Positions 34,355 to 43,160 of a DNA stretch of 61,340 nt are shown in pieces (position 1 is the first letter of the stretch; each line of letters opens with the position of its first letter). The notes beneath the pieces are model-generated. The model made no database searches, was not told the origin of the DNA, and saw nothing but the letters and a program-made list of their open reading frames with translations. The translations under genes were made by a program, and so were the position numbers. The stretch covers positions 1 to 61,340 of the forward strand of contig DULO01000076.1 in NCBI GenBank assembly GCA_012840345.1. Direction: 5' to 3'. Origin of the DNA: Candidatus Fermentithermobacillaceae bacterium (GTDB lineage Bacteria > Bacillota > Sulfobacillia > Fermentithermobacillales > Fermentithermobacillaceae).

Positions 34355-35356
34355 CTAGCGGATAGTAACGTTGCCAGCCGAGGTGCGCACGTCAACCTGA
34401 CACGCGCCCGAACCTATTCGCCCTGACGCCCTGGCGTTCGCGCCGCTCTTCTTCACGCTTATCCCGGGCAGCGAGCACTGTACACCGCCGGCGCTGCTGG
34501 AGGCCTCTACGATTGCCCCCACGCCGTCCGGGATCGTGAGGTTGAGGTTGCCCGCGCTCACGTTCCCCTCGAACGACTGCATATCAGGGCCAAGGGTTGC
34601 CCAGCAGTGTCCGGCCGAAACCTGCACATCCACCTTCTCTGCAAGGCCGTCCAGCGTCACGTTCCCGGCCGAGGCCCGGACCTTTAGCTCGCCTTTGATC
34701 CCTGTTATCTCAGTGTCTCCGGCGGCTGACTGTACATCCACATCCCAATTCTCGGGAACCGACAATGTCGTGTTCACGCGAACGCTGACTATCTGCAAAA
34801 GCCCAGACGGACGGGGTCCCTCTACGATCAGAGTGGTCCCAGACTTCTTGATATTCGCCCGCAAGTCTTCAGCTATTTCCTTCGCCTCGCTGTAGCTTCT
34901 GGCCCGGACCGATATCTCGATATTCCCCGCGACCGCGGAATCTGACGAACCGGTGATCTGTACGTGCCCGGATCCGGTCACCTTGATGGCATCGATGGCC
35001 TCAAGGGATTCAGCGCCTTCGTTAACCGGAACGGTGACGACGTAAGACTCTGACAACTGCGCACCCCATCCCCAATCCCAGCCGGCAAATATCCAGGGAC
35101 CGTAGTTGAGGACGCAGGCCGCGAACATAACAAAAGCTATCCCAAACACCGCCAACACGCTTAAGCGGGTCCTGGCCTCTTTATCGCGAGCGGCCAGCAG
35201 AAACTCGACTCCAAGCATAATGAAAACAACAGGCCAGTAGTTAAGAACGGTTTGGACCGCTCTTGAGTTCGTACCTGTGGTTTGAAGCGCAAAAGCCAGT
35301 CCCAGAATAATGAGGACGGCTCCTAACGTGAACTTGCCAACCCCTACCTTTTTCAT
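34355..35356 (-). CDS. Membrane-anchored DUF4097/toastrack-type adhesin-like protein
   Basis: The protein has 333 aa. Two or three membrane helices lie at the N-terminus (ILGLAFALQ, YWPVVFIMLGVEFLLAA, LAVFGIAFVMFAACVL). The remainder is a repetitive beta-solenoid-like domain: DVDVQSAAGDTEITGIKGELKVRASAGNVTLDGL, then VDVQVSAGHCWATL and VDVRTSAGNVTIR. The SAGxVxI ladder is typical of DUF4097 proteins, often part of LiaF/PspC-type envelope stress modules. ATG 35356 with GGGAGG 9 nt upstream is the start. No two-component system or PspC domain is adjacent, so the role stays open. Confidence 0.78.
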   Translation of the reverse strand: MKKVGVGKFTLGAVLIILGLAFALQTTGTNSRAVQTVLNYWPVVFIMLGVEFLLAARDKEARTRLSVLAVFGIAFVMFAACVLNYGPWIFAGWDWGWGAQLSESYVVTVPVNEGAESLEAIDAIKVTGSGHVQITGSSDSAVAGNIEISVRARSYSEAKEIAEDLRANIKKSGTTLIVEGPRPSGLLQIVSVRVNTTLSVPENWDVDVQSAAGDTEITGIKGELKVRASAGNVTLDGLAEKVDVQVSAGHCWATLGPDMQSFEGNVSAGNLNLTIPDGVGAIVEASSSAGGVQCSLPGISVKKSGANARASGRIGSGACQVDVRTSAGNVTIR

Positions 35357-35393
35357 GGCGCGAGACCTCCCGGAACGCGTATCCGGGCATATA

Positions 35394-35432
35394 TACGCCG
35401 CGTTCCCCAAAGGGTAACGGGAACGCGGCGTA
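35394..35432 (-). terminator. Strong inverted repeat between ahcY and the DUF4097-like gene
   Basis: TACGCCGCGTTCCC and GGGAACGCGGCGTA form a 14-bp perfect stem with an 11-nt loop, about 85 nt after the ahcY stop and 40 nt before the next start. The tail (TATATATGCC) is weakly U-rich, so it may be a terminator or a processing/stability hairpin. Confidence 0.6.
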
Positions 35433-35515
35433 GGATGCGTAGAAAGCCCAGGCAACTTCAGGGAGCCCCAGGGGCTCCGGAAAGGTCCGGCGAACCCAGG
35501 CGACGGGTCGGAAAC

Positions 35516-36784
35516 CTAGGTTCCCCTGCTAAACCCCTTTATGTACTCCAGTTGCTCGTCAGAAAGGGAATCAATGCTCACGCCCATGGCCGCCAGCTTT
35601 CGCGAAGCCACCGCGCGGTCGATGTGTTCCGGAACCTTATACACGCCCGGTTTCAAGTCGGGCCGGCTGTAAAGCCACTCGACGACCAAGGCCTGGTTGG
35701 CGAAGCTCATGTCCATCACCGCGGCAGGATGTCCCTCGGCCGCGGACAGGTTCACCAGTCGTCCCTCCGCCAGTAGCCGTATCTTCCTCCCGTCCGGCAT
35801 GACGTACTCCTGGACATTTTCCCTAACATCGGTCGGGCCCTGCGCCACCATCTCAAGAGCGGATATGTCGATCTCGACGTTGAAGTGGCCGGCGTTGGCC
35901 AAGATGGCCCCATCCTTCATCAGGTGGAAGTGAGTCCCTCCTATGGCGTGGAGCCCGCCCGTAGCGGTAACAAAGATGTCGCCCAGCTTGGCTGCCTCTG
36001 ACATGGGCATTACCCGGTATCCGTCCATGAGAGCTTCTAGCGCCCTGACCGGGTCGACTTCGGTCACGATAACATCAGCGCCCATGCCTCTCGCCCTGGA
36101 CGCGATCCCCCTGCCGCACCATCCGTATCCCGCGACCACGAACACGGTGCCGGCGATGAGATAATTGGTTGCCCGCAATATACCGTCTATGGTGGATTGC
36201 CCTGTCCCGTAGCGGTTGTCAAACAGGTGCTTCGTGTCGGCGTCGTTCACCGCGATGACCGGGAAAGCCAGTTGCCCTGCTTCCGCCATGGCTTTCAGCC
36301 TGTTCACACCTGTCGTGGTTTCTTCCGCGCCCCCTATGATATCCGGGATCAGCTCGCGGCGCTCTTCGTGAAGCATGTTCACCAGGTCGGCGCCGTCGTC
36401 CAGCACTATGTGAGGCCGCGTATCCAGCACCTGCGCGATGCAACGGTAATACGTCTCGCTGTCTTCGCCGCGCACGGCATAGGTCGGCACCCCGTAAACC
36501 TCGTTAAGGGCGGCTGCCACGTCATCTTGAGTGCTGAGCGGGTTGGACGCTGCCAAGGCCACCGTAGCTCCTCCCGCCACCAGAGTCCGCATCAAGTTGG
36601 CGGTTTCAGTGGTCACGTGGAGGCATGCTCCCACGCGCAGCCCCGCGAGGGGCTTGTCCTTCCTGAGCGCCCATTCTTCCCTGATGCCCTTAAGGACTTT
36701 CATCTGCCCGTCGGCCCACTCTATGCGCCTCTTGCCTTCGCCGGCAAGCCCCGGGTCCAAACAATAACCTTTCTGAGTCTCCAT
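35516..36784 (-). CDS. ahcY: Adenosylhomocysteinase
   Basis: The protein has 422 aa. It splits S-adenosylhomocysteine to adenosine and homocysteine, closing the methyl cycle, with bound NAD. Visible family blocks are [89 protein letters not shown] and the C-terminal ALVVEWLYS. It is the short bacterial/archaeal type, lacking the ~40-aa insertion of eukaryotic forms. ATG 36784 follows AAGGAG by 8 nt; the frame upstream is open but not conserved. It is transcribed away from the EamA gene. Confidence 0.95.
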   Translation of the reverse strand: METQKGYCLDPGLAGEGKRRIEWADGQMKVLKGIREEWALRKDKPLAGLRVGACLHVTTETANLMRTLVAGGATVALAASNPLSTQDDVAAALNEVYGVPTYAVRGEDSETYYRCIAQVLDTRPHIVLDDGADLVNMLHEERRELIPDIIGGAEETTTGVNRLKAMAEAGQLAFPVIAVNDADTKHLFDNRYGTGQSTIDGILRATNYLIAGTVFVVAGYGWCGRGIASRARGMGADVIVTEVDPVRALEALMDGYRVMPMSEAAKLGDIFVTATGGLHAIGGTHFHLMKDGAILANAGHFNVEIDISALEMVAQGPTDVRENVQEYVMPDGRKIRLLAEGRLVNLSAAEGHPAAVMDMSFANQALVVEWLYSRPDLKPGVYKVPEHIDRAVASRKLAAMGVSIDSLSDEQLEYIKGFSRGT

Positions 36785-36925
36785 CGCCAAAACTCCTTCC
36801 TCCAAGCCGCTGTCAAGGCTCTTGTTTCCACACCCGTGCGAGTATTCCTTCGAAGCTCCACAAGTACGAGCTTCCCTGCGGATATACTGTACGGGAGCCA
36901 AGGCTAATCCAGGGAGCGTGGTCTC

Positions 36926-37354
36926 ATGTCGTGGTTGTACTGGGCCCTAGCGGCCGCTTTGTTTTGGGGTCTCGGGCCCATTTTCGCCAAACTGGGACTG
37001 GAAAAACCCGACCCTCTCACTGCCCTCTTGATAAGGAGCACCGCTGTGTTCGTCGTCCTTGTTGTCTGGGCGACTCTCCGGGGCGACGTGGGAGAAAGGC
37101 TGTCCAGGCTCGATACCAAGACCTACATGCTCTTGCTTTTCGAAGGCGGCGTCGCGTCGGTTATCGCCCACTTTGCCCTGTTCCAGGCGCTAAAACTCGG
37201 CGACGTGTCCAACGTTGTGCCCATAACCGCGTCGTATCCCCTGATCGCTGTCCTCCTATCTGTTGTACTATTAGGGAGCAGGATGACTTGGGGGAAGGGT
37301 CTGGGAGCGGTCCTCACCGTCCTCGGAGTCTACCTGCTGCAGCGTTCTCCATGA
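36926..37354 (+). CDS. Half-size EamA/DMT family transporter
   Basis: The protein has 142 aa with five predicted helices and one EamA repeat: [21 protein letters not shown] at the start, [34 protein letters not shown] and [20 protein letters not shown] at the end. Full DMT transporters have two repeats (about 300 aa). Single-repeat members probably act as homo- or heterodimers and move small metabolites. The start follows GGGAG at 36911-36915. It lies 27 nt before the nitrilase gene, which may share its substrate class. The substrate is unknown. Confidence 0.85.
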   Translation: MSWLYWALAAALFWGLGPIFAKLGLEKPDPLTALLIRSTAVFVVLVVWATLRGDVGERLSRLDTKTYMLLLFEGGVASVIAHFALFQALKLGDVSNVVPITASYPLIAVLLSVVLLGSRMTWGKGLGAVLTVLGVYLLQRSP

Positions 37355-37381
37355 CGTACTTCACGAAAGGGTGACCCGCCC

Positions 37382-38953
37382 ATGAGGCTTACTGTGGCTC
37401 TGGTCCAACACAGAGCCTACGACGTGGATCACTCCCAGGAGGGTCTGGCGAACACCCTAGCCCTCGTAGACCAGGCGGCCAGGTCAAAACCTGACCTCAT
37501 AGTGCTTCCCGAGTGCAGCTATCCGGGGTACTACTTGGGCTTGGGGGGAGATCCTCGACAAAACGTCTTAGGCTGGCGTGACGCGCTTTCTAGGTTCAGG
37601 ATGATCGCTCAAAGACACGGAGTCTACATCTGTGTGGGTCTTGCTGAGGCTCAAGGGGACAAGTTGTACAACTCGGCGTTTCTGATTGACAGGAACGGAA
37701 CGCTGGTAGGGACGGCGAGAAAAACCTTCCTGTGGCACTTCGACAGGCGGTGGTTCTCTCGCGGCGACGAGTTCCGGGTGTTTCAGACCGACATAGGCAA
37801 CATCGGGATGATAGTGTGCGCCGACGGGCGGCTTCCGGAGATAAGCAGGGTGCTAGCCTTGAAAGGGGCCGAGATAATCATCGACCCCACCAATTGGGTG
37901 ACCTCCGGAAGAGACGCCGGGTCGCTTCGAAATCCGCAAGTGGACTGCATGATACCCGCCCGTGCAGTGGAAAACGGCGTCTGGTACTTCTGCGCCAACA
38001 AGGTGGGACGCGAGACGGACACGGTGGTCTATTGCGGGCAGAGTATCGGAGTATCGCCCACCGGAGAAATCGTTGTGAAAGGCTCGCCGGACCGGGAAGA
38101 AATCATACTCATCGAGGCGGACGTGCGCCGGGAACACCGCACGCAAGCCATGAATCTTCGAAAAGAATGCTTCCATGAGAGTTTCTCGTTATTGGACAGG
38201 CCAAACGAAGACGTTCCGCTGGCCAAGGTCCTGCGGGATCCCGTCGTTCCCGGCAAGGAAACCGGCATGGTGGGCGTTGTCCAGCTCGACAGGGACATCT
38301 CCCTCAAAGAGTACCTTGAAAGCGGCTCCTATCTGGCAGAACGCTTGTGCGAACAGGGGGCTTCGCTGGTTATCCTTCCCGACTCTGCTTGCGCCGCGGT
38401 AAGAGATTCCCTGTCCCTGATAAGGAACGCTTTCGCTCCCATAGCGAGGCGGTTTAACGCTTATATCGCTTTGACCGCGGGCAGAAACCAGGCGGCTTTG
38501 GTCTTAGGACCCTTGGACTTCGGCGAGCGCGCCTTCACCCTATCTTCAGACCTCCTGGAGGTAGGAGCGCTCCGCGTCGGGTTCATGAGAGGAAAAGAAG
38601 GCCTTGTGCCAGAAGTGGCCAGGTCCCTCTTCTTGAGAGGAGCGGACGTGATTGCCTGGCTGGGCGACCTGGGCACCGGGCATGAGAGGTCCATCGCACT
38701 GACGCGGGCAATGGAAAACAGGGTTTACGTGGCTTTCGCCAACTGCTCGTCCCGTGACGAAAGGAACAGCCTGATAGCCTCTCCCGACGGACGCATCCTG
38801 GCGGAGACCTTCCCCGGCACGAAGCAGGGGATTCTGGCCCAGGCTTCCGCGGCGGTCTCGCGCGTGAAGCAGGTTGTCTGGGGGACTGACGTGTACCGGG
38901 ACCGGCTCCCGGAGTTGTACAAGGAAATCAGCTCAGCGGAAGTACTGATTTAG
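37382..38953 (+). CDS. Carbon-nitrogen hydrolase with two nitrilase domains, the second degenerate
   Basis: The protein has 523 aa. The first nitrilase domain (residues 1-265) has the full Glu-Lys-Cys triad: Glu44 (VLPECSYPG), Lys114 (TARKTFLWHFD) and Cys146 (IVCADGRLPE). The second domain (about 290-523) keeps the fold pattern (SLVILPDSACAAV, ARSLFLRGADVIAWLG, ALTRAMENRVYVAFANCS) but has aspartate for the first glutamate and no matching lysine or cysteine. Such enzymes hydrolyse amides or nitriles or transfer acyl groups. The degenerate half may be structural. It lies between two transporter genes on the same strand. Confidence 0.88.
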   Translation: MRLTVALVQHRAYDVDHSQEGLANTLALVDQAARSKPDLIVLPECSYPGYYLGLGGDPRQNVLGWRDALSRFRMIAQRHGVYICVGLAEAQGDKLYNSAFLIDRNGTLVGTARKTFLWHFDRRWFSRGDEFRVFQTDIGNIGMIVCADGRLPEISRVLALKGAEIIIDPTNWVTSGRDAGSLRNPQVDCMIPARAVENGVWYFCANKVGRETDTVVYCGQSIGVSPTGEIVVKGSPDREEIILIEADVRREHRTQAMNLRKECFHESFSLLDRPNEDVPLAKVLRDPVVPGKETGMVGVVQLDRDISLKEYLESGSYLAERLCEQGASLVILPDSACAAVRDSLSLIRNAFAPIARRFNAYIALTAGRNQAALVLGPLDFGERAFTLSSDLLEVGALRVGFMRGKEGLVPEVARSLFLRGADVIAWLGDLGTGHERSIALTRAMENRVYVAFANCSSRDERNSLIASPDGRILAETFPGTKQGILAQASAAVSRVKQVVWGTDVYRDRLPELYKEISSAEVLI

Positions 38954-38977
38954 CGGCTTAGATGATACAATGAGCCG

Positions 38978-40207
38978 GTGAACAAAGACAAAGGCGTAAG
39001 CCTAACCGGACCTCGAATATACATGGCCCTTTTTTCCCTGCGCTTCACGGAAGTGTTCTGGGTGGTTTTCCTGCGCTCAAGAGGGCTCTCCTACGCCGCC
39101 ATCGGGCTGATGGAGACGGTCTTCCACGTATCTTCTCTACTGTGCGAGATGCCAACCGGGCTTATCGCCGACAGGTGGGGCCGCAAAGTCAGTCTGGCCG
39201 TAGGCCGCGCGCTGTGCGCCTTGTCGGCCCTCATCAATGTGAGCGCCCGGAATCCGGCATGGATAGCCGTGGCTTTCGCCCTCAACGCCATCTCATACAC
39301 CTGCCATTCAGGCGCCTTTGAGGCGCTGGTGTACGACTCGCTTCCCGAAGAACGCCGGGGGGACTTCGGCAAGATCTTCGGGGACGTTAATTCGGTCTAT
39401 CTGATCGGTACCGCGGCCTCGGGAATCGGCGCCTCTATCCTGGCCAGCAGGTACTCGTTGGCTTTGTGTTACGCCGTGAGCATCTGTGTGGATATTTGCG
39501 CGGCGATAGTATCCCTGTTCCTGCCCGAGGACCTGTCGGCCCGCAGGGCGATGAAACGCTCTTCCGGCGTTTTGAGCGCGCTTGGAAACGATGTAAAAGA
39601 CCTTCTCACTACCTTAAGAGCACCCGTCCTGAGAGGAATCTTGATGCTCTGGGGAGTGGCGAGCGCCTTGAGCGCGTCTGTCCATATGTACGGACAATCA
39701 CTGCTTGAGGAGTCTTTGGTCCCGATAGGACTGGTCGGAATCGCGGGGACGCTCGGAAACCTCCTCGCGGTCGTCCCTACCAGGTACGCGTACAAGATAG
39801 AAAACAGGTTCGGGCAGATCCCTCCGGTGATAATGGGCGGAATGACAGTGCCGTTCGTAGTCGGAATCCTCGCGATGGTCCCGGCCCACCTGAACTGGGG
39901 CTGGAGAGCTTTGTTGATAGCTGTCTACCTCGGGCTCACGGTAGTGGTGGAGACAGCCTACCCCATAATGTCCCACGCCGTGAACGCTCGGACCGGCTCG
40001 CACAATAGGGCAACGGTCTTGTCGTCGTCGGGAATGCTCTTCAGCGTCTGGATGATGGTCGTCTTCCCCCTGATCGGCATGGCGGGAGACCGGTTCGGGC
40101 TCCGCTGGGGCATGGGGCTGGCCGCCCTAATCTCCTTGATAGCGCTCCTTCCGTTGTCGACAAGCCTTAAGCGCGCGGCCGGGGACGAAACGCAGGCGCA
40201 GGGCTAA
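38978..40207 (+). CDS. MFS transporter
   Basis: The protein has 409 aa and twelve predicted helices. The loop 2-3 signature GLIADRWGRKVSLAVGRAL matches the MFS motif GxLaDrxGrkxxl, and an analogous degenerate loop is near residue 360 (GMAGDRFGLRWGMGLA). It is closest in appearance to drug/multidrug MFS exporters, but no substrate can be read. It starts at GTG 38978 with a weak Shine-Dalgarno, 24 nt after the nitrilase stop, so it is probably in the EamA-nitrilase operon and may export the product or import the substrate. Confidence 0.88.
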   Translation: MNKDKGVSLTGPRIYMALFSLRFTEVFWVVFLRSRGLSYAAIGLMETVFHVSSLLCEMPTGLIADRWGRKVSLAVGRALCALSALINVSARNPAWIAVAFALNAISYTCHSGAFEALVYDSLPEERRGDFGKIFGDVNSVYLIGTAASGIGASILASRYSLALCYAVSICVDICAAIVSLFLPEDLSARRAMKRSSGVLSALGNDVKDLLTTLRAPVLRGILMLWGVASALSASVHMYGQSLLEESLVPIGLVGIAGTLGNLLAVVPTRYAYKIENRFGQIPPVIMGGMTVPFVVGILAMVPAHLNWGWRALLIAVYLGLTVVVETAYPIMSHAVNARTGSHNRATVLSSSGMLFSVWMMVVFPLIGMAGDRFGLRWGMGLAALISLIALLPLSTSLKRAAGDETQAQG

Positions 40208-40230
40208 GACAGCCGGTGACCCGTGGGACA

Positions 40231-40321
40231 CGCATGTCAGCTATGCATGGTGGCTGTGCATGGTAGCTTTGCATGGTAGTTTTGCATGGGAGTTTTGCAT
40301 GGGAGCTGTGCTGGGGAAGCT
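40231..40321. repeat. 13-bp tandem repeat, about seven copies
   Basis: TGCATGG-type units (for example TGCATGGTAGCTT) start at 40231, 40244, 40257, 40270, 40283, 40296 and 40309, an exact 13-bp period. The array lies right after the MFS gene. The remainder of the gap to 40421 is built from loose GGCTCAAAG motifs and holds no gene. Confidence 0.8.
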
Positions 40322-40421
40322 GAGACCCCCCGAATAACCCCTGTGAGTGGAAGCCTCCAAGCGAGGGATAAGGCTCAAGCTCAAAGTGGAAGGCTCAAAG
40401 CCCAAGACTCAAAGCCAAAGC

Positions 40422-41648
40422 TCAGGGTGGGCTCTGCAGCATGCTCTCCACTTTGACGCGGTTTGAAGACTCCAGCACATGCCACGGGTATTGTCTTTCC
40501 GCGTACTCCGCGGCGACCCACTCCAGGAAGCGGTTTGCCCTGTCAAGGTCATTCATCATCACTGAGGCAACGGCCATCTCGGCCCAAGGGAAGTCATCGT
40601 CTGTTTCTCCTAGCTCCCACCTGGGGAAATCCTGGTTGAACCTATCCCAAATTACCTGCGCCCGTGTGTCATCGGGCGGTATCAAACCGCAGGATATCAA
40701 GAAAACCTGGCTGACGGCGTCGGGATACCACTTGCCGCGCCTTGGGTATCGCTTTCCGAGCCAGCTGTATGACCATGCGTAGTCGTCTCCCCCGGAACGC
40801 TTCAGGACTGTCTCGATCCCCTGTTTGATATTATCGGCCATAAGCCTGTACTGGTCCGCCTCATCAGAGAATCCCAAGGAATCCAAAGTATCCGCCCAGT
40901 CCATGAGTCCTCTATAGTTTTCGGCGTTGTCCATAAGGTACTTGGTTCCGCTGTTGGGAGCCACCCGCACAAGACCATCGTTGTCCTGAAGAGCGGAGAT
41001 GACGCCCGCCACTATGTCGATAGCGTCCTTGTTGTTCCTAACGTAGTCCGCGTCACCGGTTGTCCGGTAGTAATGGGCAACCAAGGAGAGAAAAGTGGAC
41101 GCGTAGCTATCCGCGGAATCGTATTTACGAGTGGACCGCAACTCGCCGTCTCTGGCGCTGAAATCGTAGATAGTCCCCGATAGCCCCCAGCGGTCGGGCA
41201 TGTTCAGGTTGGCGATGTACCAGTCCATATACACCGCGCACCGCTCCGGTTCAACCTCCGCGAGTTGCCTCGCGGCCAAATTAGCAAAGTACGGGATTAC
41301 CAGTACGCCGTCGGGCGTCTGAGCAATTGCCCCGTTGGGAAGTTGACAGCTAATCAGCCATTCGATTTCTGAGGCCGGCGCGGTTACTATCTGACCGGGA
41401 TCTTGATGGGGATCGCCCTCGTTGCCTTCCTCTTGTACGCCTGGTTCGCCCTGCTCCTGGGCGTCCTTTCGCCCGACTTCACTTACCTGCGCCTCATATC
41501 CGAGTAGTCTCCCGGTGTCAGTCGCGTCCAACACCATGATGGGGTATATCCGCACGGCCACCAACACAACCACGACAAAAAGGGCAAACGCGGATAGAGC
41601 CCTGTAGTGAGCGTACCAAGGCAATACGAAGCATCTCCTTCTCCCCAT
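40422..41648 (-). CDS. Membrane-anchored six-hairpin glycosidase-like protein
   Basis: The protein has 408 aa. One N-terminal helix (about residues 15-35) anchors it outside the cell. An acidic linker rich in Q/E/G (about 52-88) follows, then an alpha/alpha-toroid-like domain: LISCQLPNGAIAQTPDG, YDSADSYASTFLSLVAHYYRTTGD, YLMDNAENYRGLMDWADTL, and DDDFPWAEMAVASVMM. The repeated helical-hairpin pattern with exposed acidic and aromatic residues suggests a six-hairpin glycosidase superfamily member acting on polysaccharide. The catalytic family is not assignable by eye. It is transcribed alone, against the tRNA-Val gene. Confidence 0.62.
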   Translation of the reverse strand: MGRRRCFVLPWYAHYRALSAFALFVVVVLVAVRIYPIMVLDATDTGRLLGYEAQVSEVGRKDAQEQGEPGVQEEGNEGDPHQDPGQIVTAPASEIEWLISCQLPNGAIAQTPDGVLVIPYFANLAARQLAEVEPERCAVYMDWYIANLNMPDRWGLSGTIYDFSARDGELRSTRKYDSADSYASTFLSLVAHYYRTTGDADYVRNNKDAIDIVAGVISALQDNDGLVRVAPNSGTKYLMDNAENYRGLMDWADTLDSLGFSDEADQYRLMADNIKQGIETVLKRSGGDDYAWSYSWLGKRYPRRGKWYPDAVSQVFLISCGLIPPDDTRAQVIWDRFNQDFPRWELGETDDDFPWAEMAVASVMMNDLDRANRFLEWVAAEYAERQYPWHVLESSNRVKVESMLQSPP

Positions 41649-41755
41649 ACCTATGCGGTATCAGTTAAATACGGAACACGAAAAGTCCTGCTAGATAGGG
41701 GAAAACGCGAACTGGAAGTGATACCCTGCGGGGAGCGTCACTTGAGGTAATTCCC

Positions 41756-41784
41756 TTGCTCCGGTTTGGTTTCTCTGCTATCAT
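41756..41784 (+). promoter_or_regulatory. Promoter of the tRNA-Val gene
   Basis: TTGCTC (41756-41761), 17 nt, then TATCAT (41779-41784). The tRNA starts 20 nt after the -10 box. The same transcript may continue into the MBL-fold gene, which starts 53 nt after the tRNA. Confidence 0.6.
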
Positions 41785-41804
41785 AGTCTCTGCACGTTGT
41801 CCGT

Positions 41805-41879
41805 GGGGGCTTAGCTCAGCGGCGGAGCGCACGGTTCACATCCGTGAGGTCACAGGTTCAAATCCTGTAGCCCCCACCA
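41805..41879 (+). tRNA. tRNA-Val (anticodon CAC)
   Basis: The cloverleaf is complete: acceptor GGGGGCT/AGCCCCC, D stem GCTC/GAGC, anticodon stem CACGG/CCGTG with loop TTCACAT (anticodon CAC, codon GUG), a 5-nt variable loop and T arm ACAGG-TTCAAAT-CCTGT. The 3' CCA is encoded. It is 75 nt long. No other tRNA is near. Confidence 0.95.
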
Positions 41880-41932
41880 TTTTATTAGCAGATTGGCAGA
41901 CCCGCACGATCCTCCTGCACGAGGTGCTGGCT

Positions 41933-42676
41933 ATGAAGGTCACCATCCTGGGAAAGTACTCACCGTTTCCTCCTGTCGGAGGCGCATGCCTCTCATACTG
42001 GGTCGAGTCCAAAGGTACCGGGATACTCGTGGATTGCGGTCCCGGTGCGCTGGCCAAGTTTCAGGAGTACGTAGGCCCGCTGTCAAAGATCGATGTCGTC
42101 ATCCTTTCCCACCTTCACTTCGACCACATTGGCGACGCTTTGGTGCTAAGATACGCCGCCGCTGCCGCTCCAAGGGACTCCCGCCTACCTTCCAAGGTGA
42201 CGGTGTACGCGCCCAACGAGCCGGAACAGGAGTTCTCCTACCTCAACTACAAGGAAGCGATGAGTGTCGTTCCTGTAGCGCCCGGAGACTCCATATCATT
42301 AGGCGGAATCAAAGTGGACTTTTTCCTTGGGAATCATCCTTTGAGGTCGCATGCGATGCGATTTGAAGACGAAAGCGGAATCTTCGCGTACTCGGGTGAC
42401 TCCACTCCGTGCCAGGACCTGATAGATGCTGCTTCCGGGGCTGACCTGTTCCTGTGTGAAGCTGCCGGAACCGAAGCGGAAAAAGCCATGATTGAAGCCG
42501 CCCATTGCACCGGCAAACAGGCAGGCATGGTCGCGAAAGAAGCCGGGGCTAAGCGGCTGCTGCTGACACACCTGTGGCCGTTTACTGACGAATCCCTGCT
42601 TAAGAAGGAGTGCGCAGAGGTCTTCCCCAATGTAGAAATCGCGCGCGAAGGCGCTTCGTACGAAGTCGGTAGCTGA
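41933..42676 (+). CDS. MBL-fold metallo-hydrolase (RNase Z-like fold)
   Basis: The protein has 247 aa. The zinc motif SHLHFDHIGD (HxHxDH) is near residue 60, and further ligands are in the NHPLRSHAMRFE region, SGDSTP and THLWPF. The small beta-CASP-less layout is like RNase Z-related and phosphodiesterase-type MBL proteins, but the exosite of true tRNase Z is not seen. ATG 41933 has GAGGTG 6 nt upstream. It follows tRNA-Val by 53 nt. A role in tRNA 3' processing is not likely because CCA is encoded and no exosite is visible; the substrate is unknown. Confidence 0.85.
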   Translation: MKVTILGKYSPFPPVGGACLSYWVESKGTGILVDCGPGALAKFQEYVGPLSKIDVVILSHLHFDHIGDALVLRYAAAAAPRDSRLPSKVTVYAPNEPEQEFSYLNYKEAMSVVPVAPGDSISLGGIKVDFFLGNHPLRSHAMRFEDESGIFAYSGDSTPCQDLIDAASGADLFLCEAAGTEAEKAMIEAAHCTGKQAGMVAKEAGAKRLLLTHLWPFTDESLLKKECAEVFPNVEIAREGASYEVGS

Positions 42677-42785
42677 TTCTCAGGCCTATTGTTCCTTTTC
42701 GGTTGAGCCGCCGCAGAAAGCCGTGTAGCTAGGGCTATGCTGAGGTTATGTTGAGGTCATGCCACGATATCAAGCGCATCTCTGT

Positions 42786-42882
42786 TACGCTTCGATTTGA
42801 AGCACATCCCTTGCCGATACGCCACAAAATGAACCATACCCCGCCGACCTACGCCTCAATCTGAAGCATTCCGCGACCGATG
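42786..42882. repeat. Tandem dimer of a ~64-bp unit
   Basis: TACGCTTCGATTTGAAGCA at 42786 returns as TACGCCTCAATCTGAAGCA at 42850, and GCCGATACG is matched by ACCGATGCG at the same offset. It adjoins copy B of the palindromic element and is part of the same 484-bp gap (42677-43160), which holds no visible gene. Confidence 0.55.
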
Positions 42883-42929
42883 CGGCGGAAGGACCATCCT
42901 GACGACGAGTGCGAGGCGGGGAGTCCCCA

Positions 42930-43065
42930 AGTGCTGACGACTGTGCCCGGGGCAGTCGTCAACCAGAAACGCCTTCACCGCAAGAAGTCATCAGCAGTTG
43001 ACGACTCGGCCTCGGAGTCCCCAGTAACTGACGACTATGGCTGAAGCAGTCGTCAACCATGGACA
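42930..43065. repeat. Dispersed palindromic intergenic element, copy B (two units)
   Basis: Perfect arms TGACGACT and AGTCGTCA, with an ~11-nt loop between them, occur at about 42934-42961 and 43029-43055, 94 bp apart. Between them is AAGTCATCAGCAGTTGACGACT, which can also fold. The first unit matches 18546-18645 along its length. This is the only other copy visible in the window. Confidence 0.8.
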
Positions 43066-43160
43066 CCCTCACCCGGACAAAACCCGGCTGTTTACACTGC
43101 CAGACATGGCAAGGTGTGGTAGATTAGTCTTAACAGATATCTGAAAAGGGGGATACGAAG

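Noticed and set aside
36785-36925. SAM or SAH riboswitch upstream of ahcY
   Set aside because: The leader is short and I saw no conserved SAH or SAM aptamer core or paired helices.
41933-42676. tRNase Z acting on the adjacent tRNA-Val
   Set aside because: The tRNA encodes its CCA and the protein lacks a visible RNase Z exosite, so adjacency alone is not enough.
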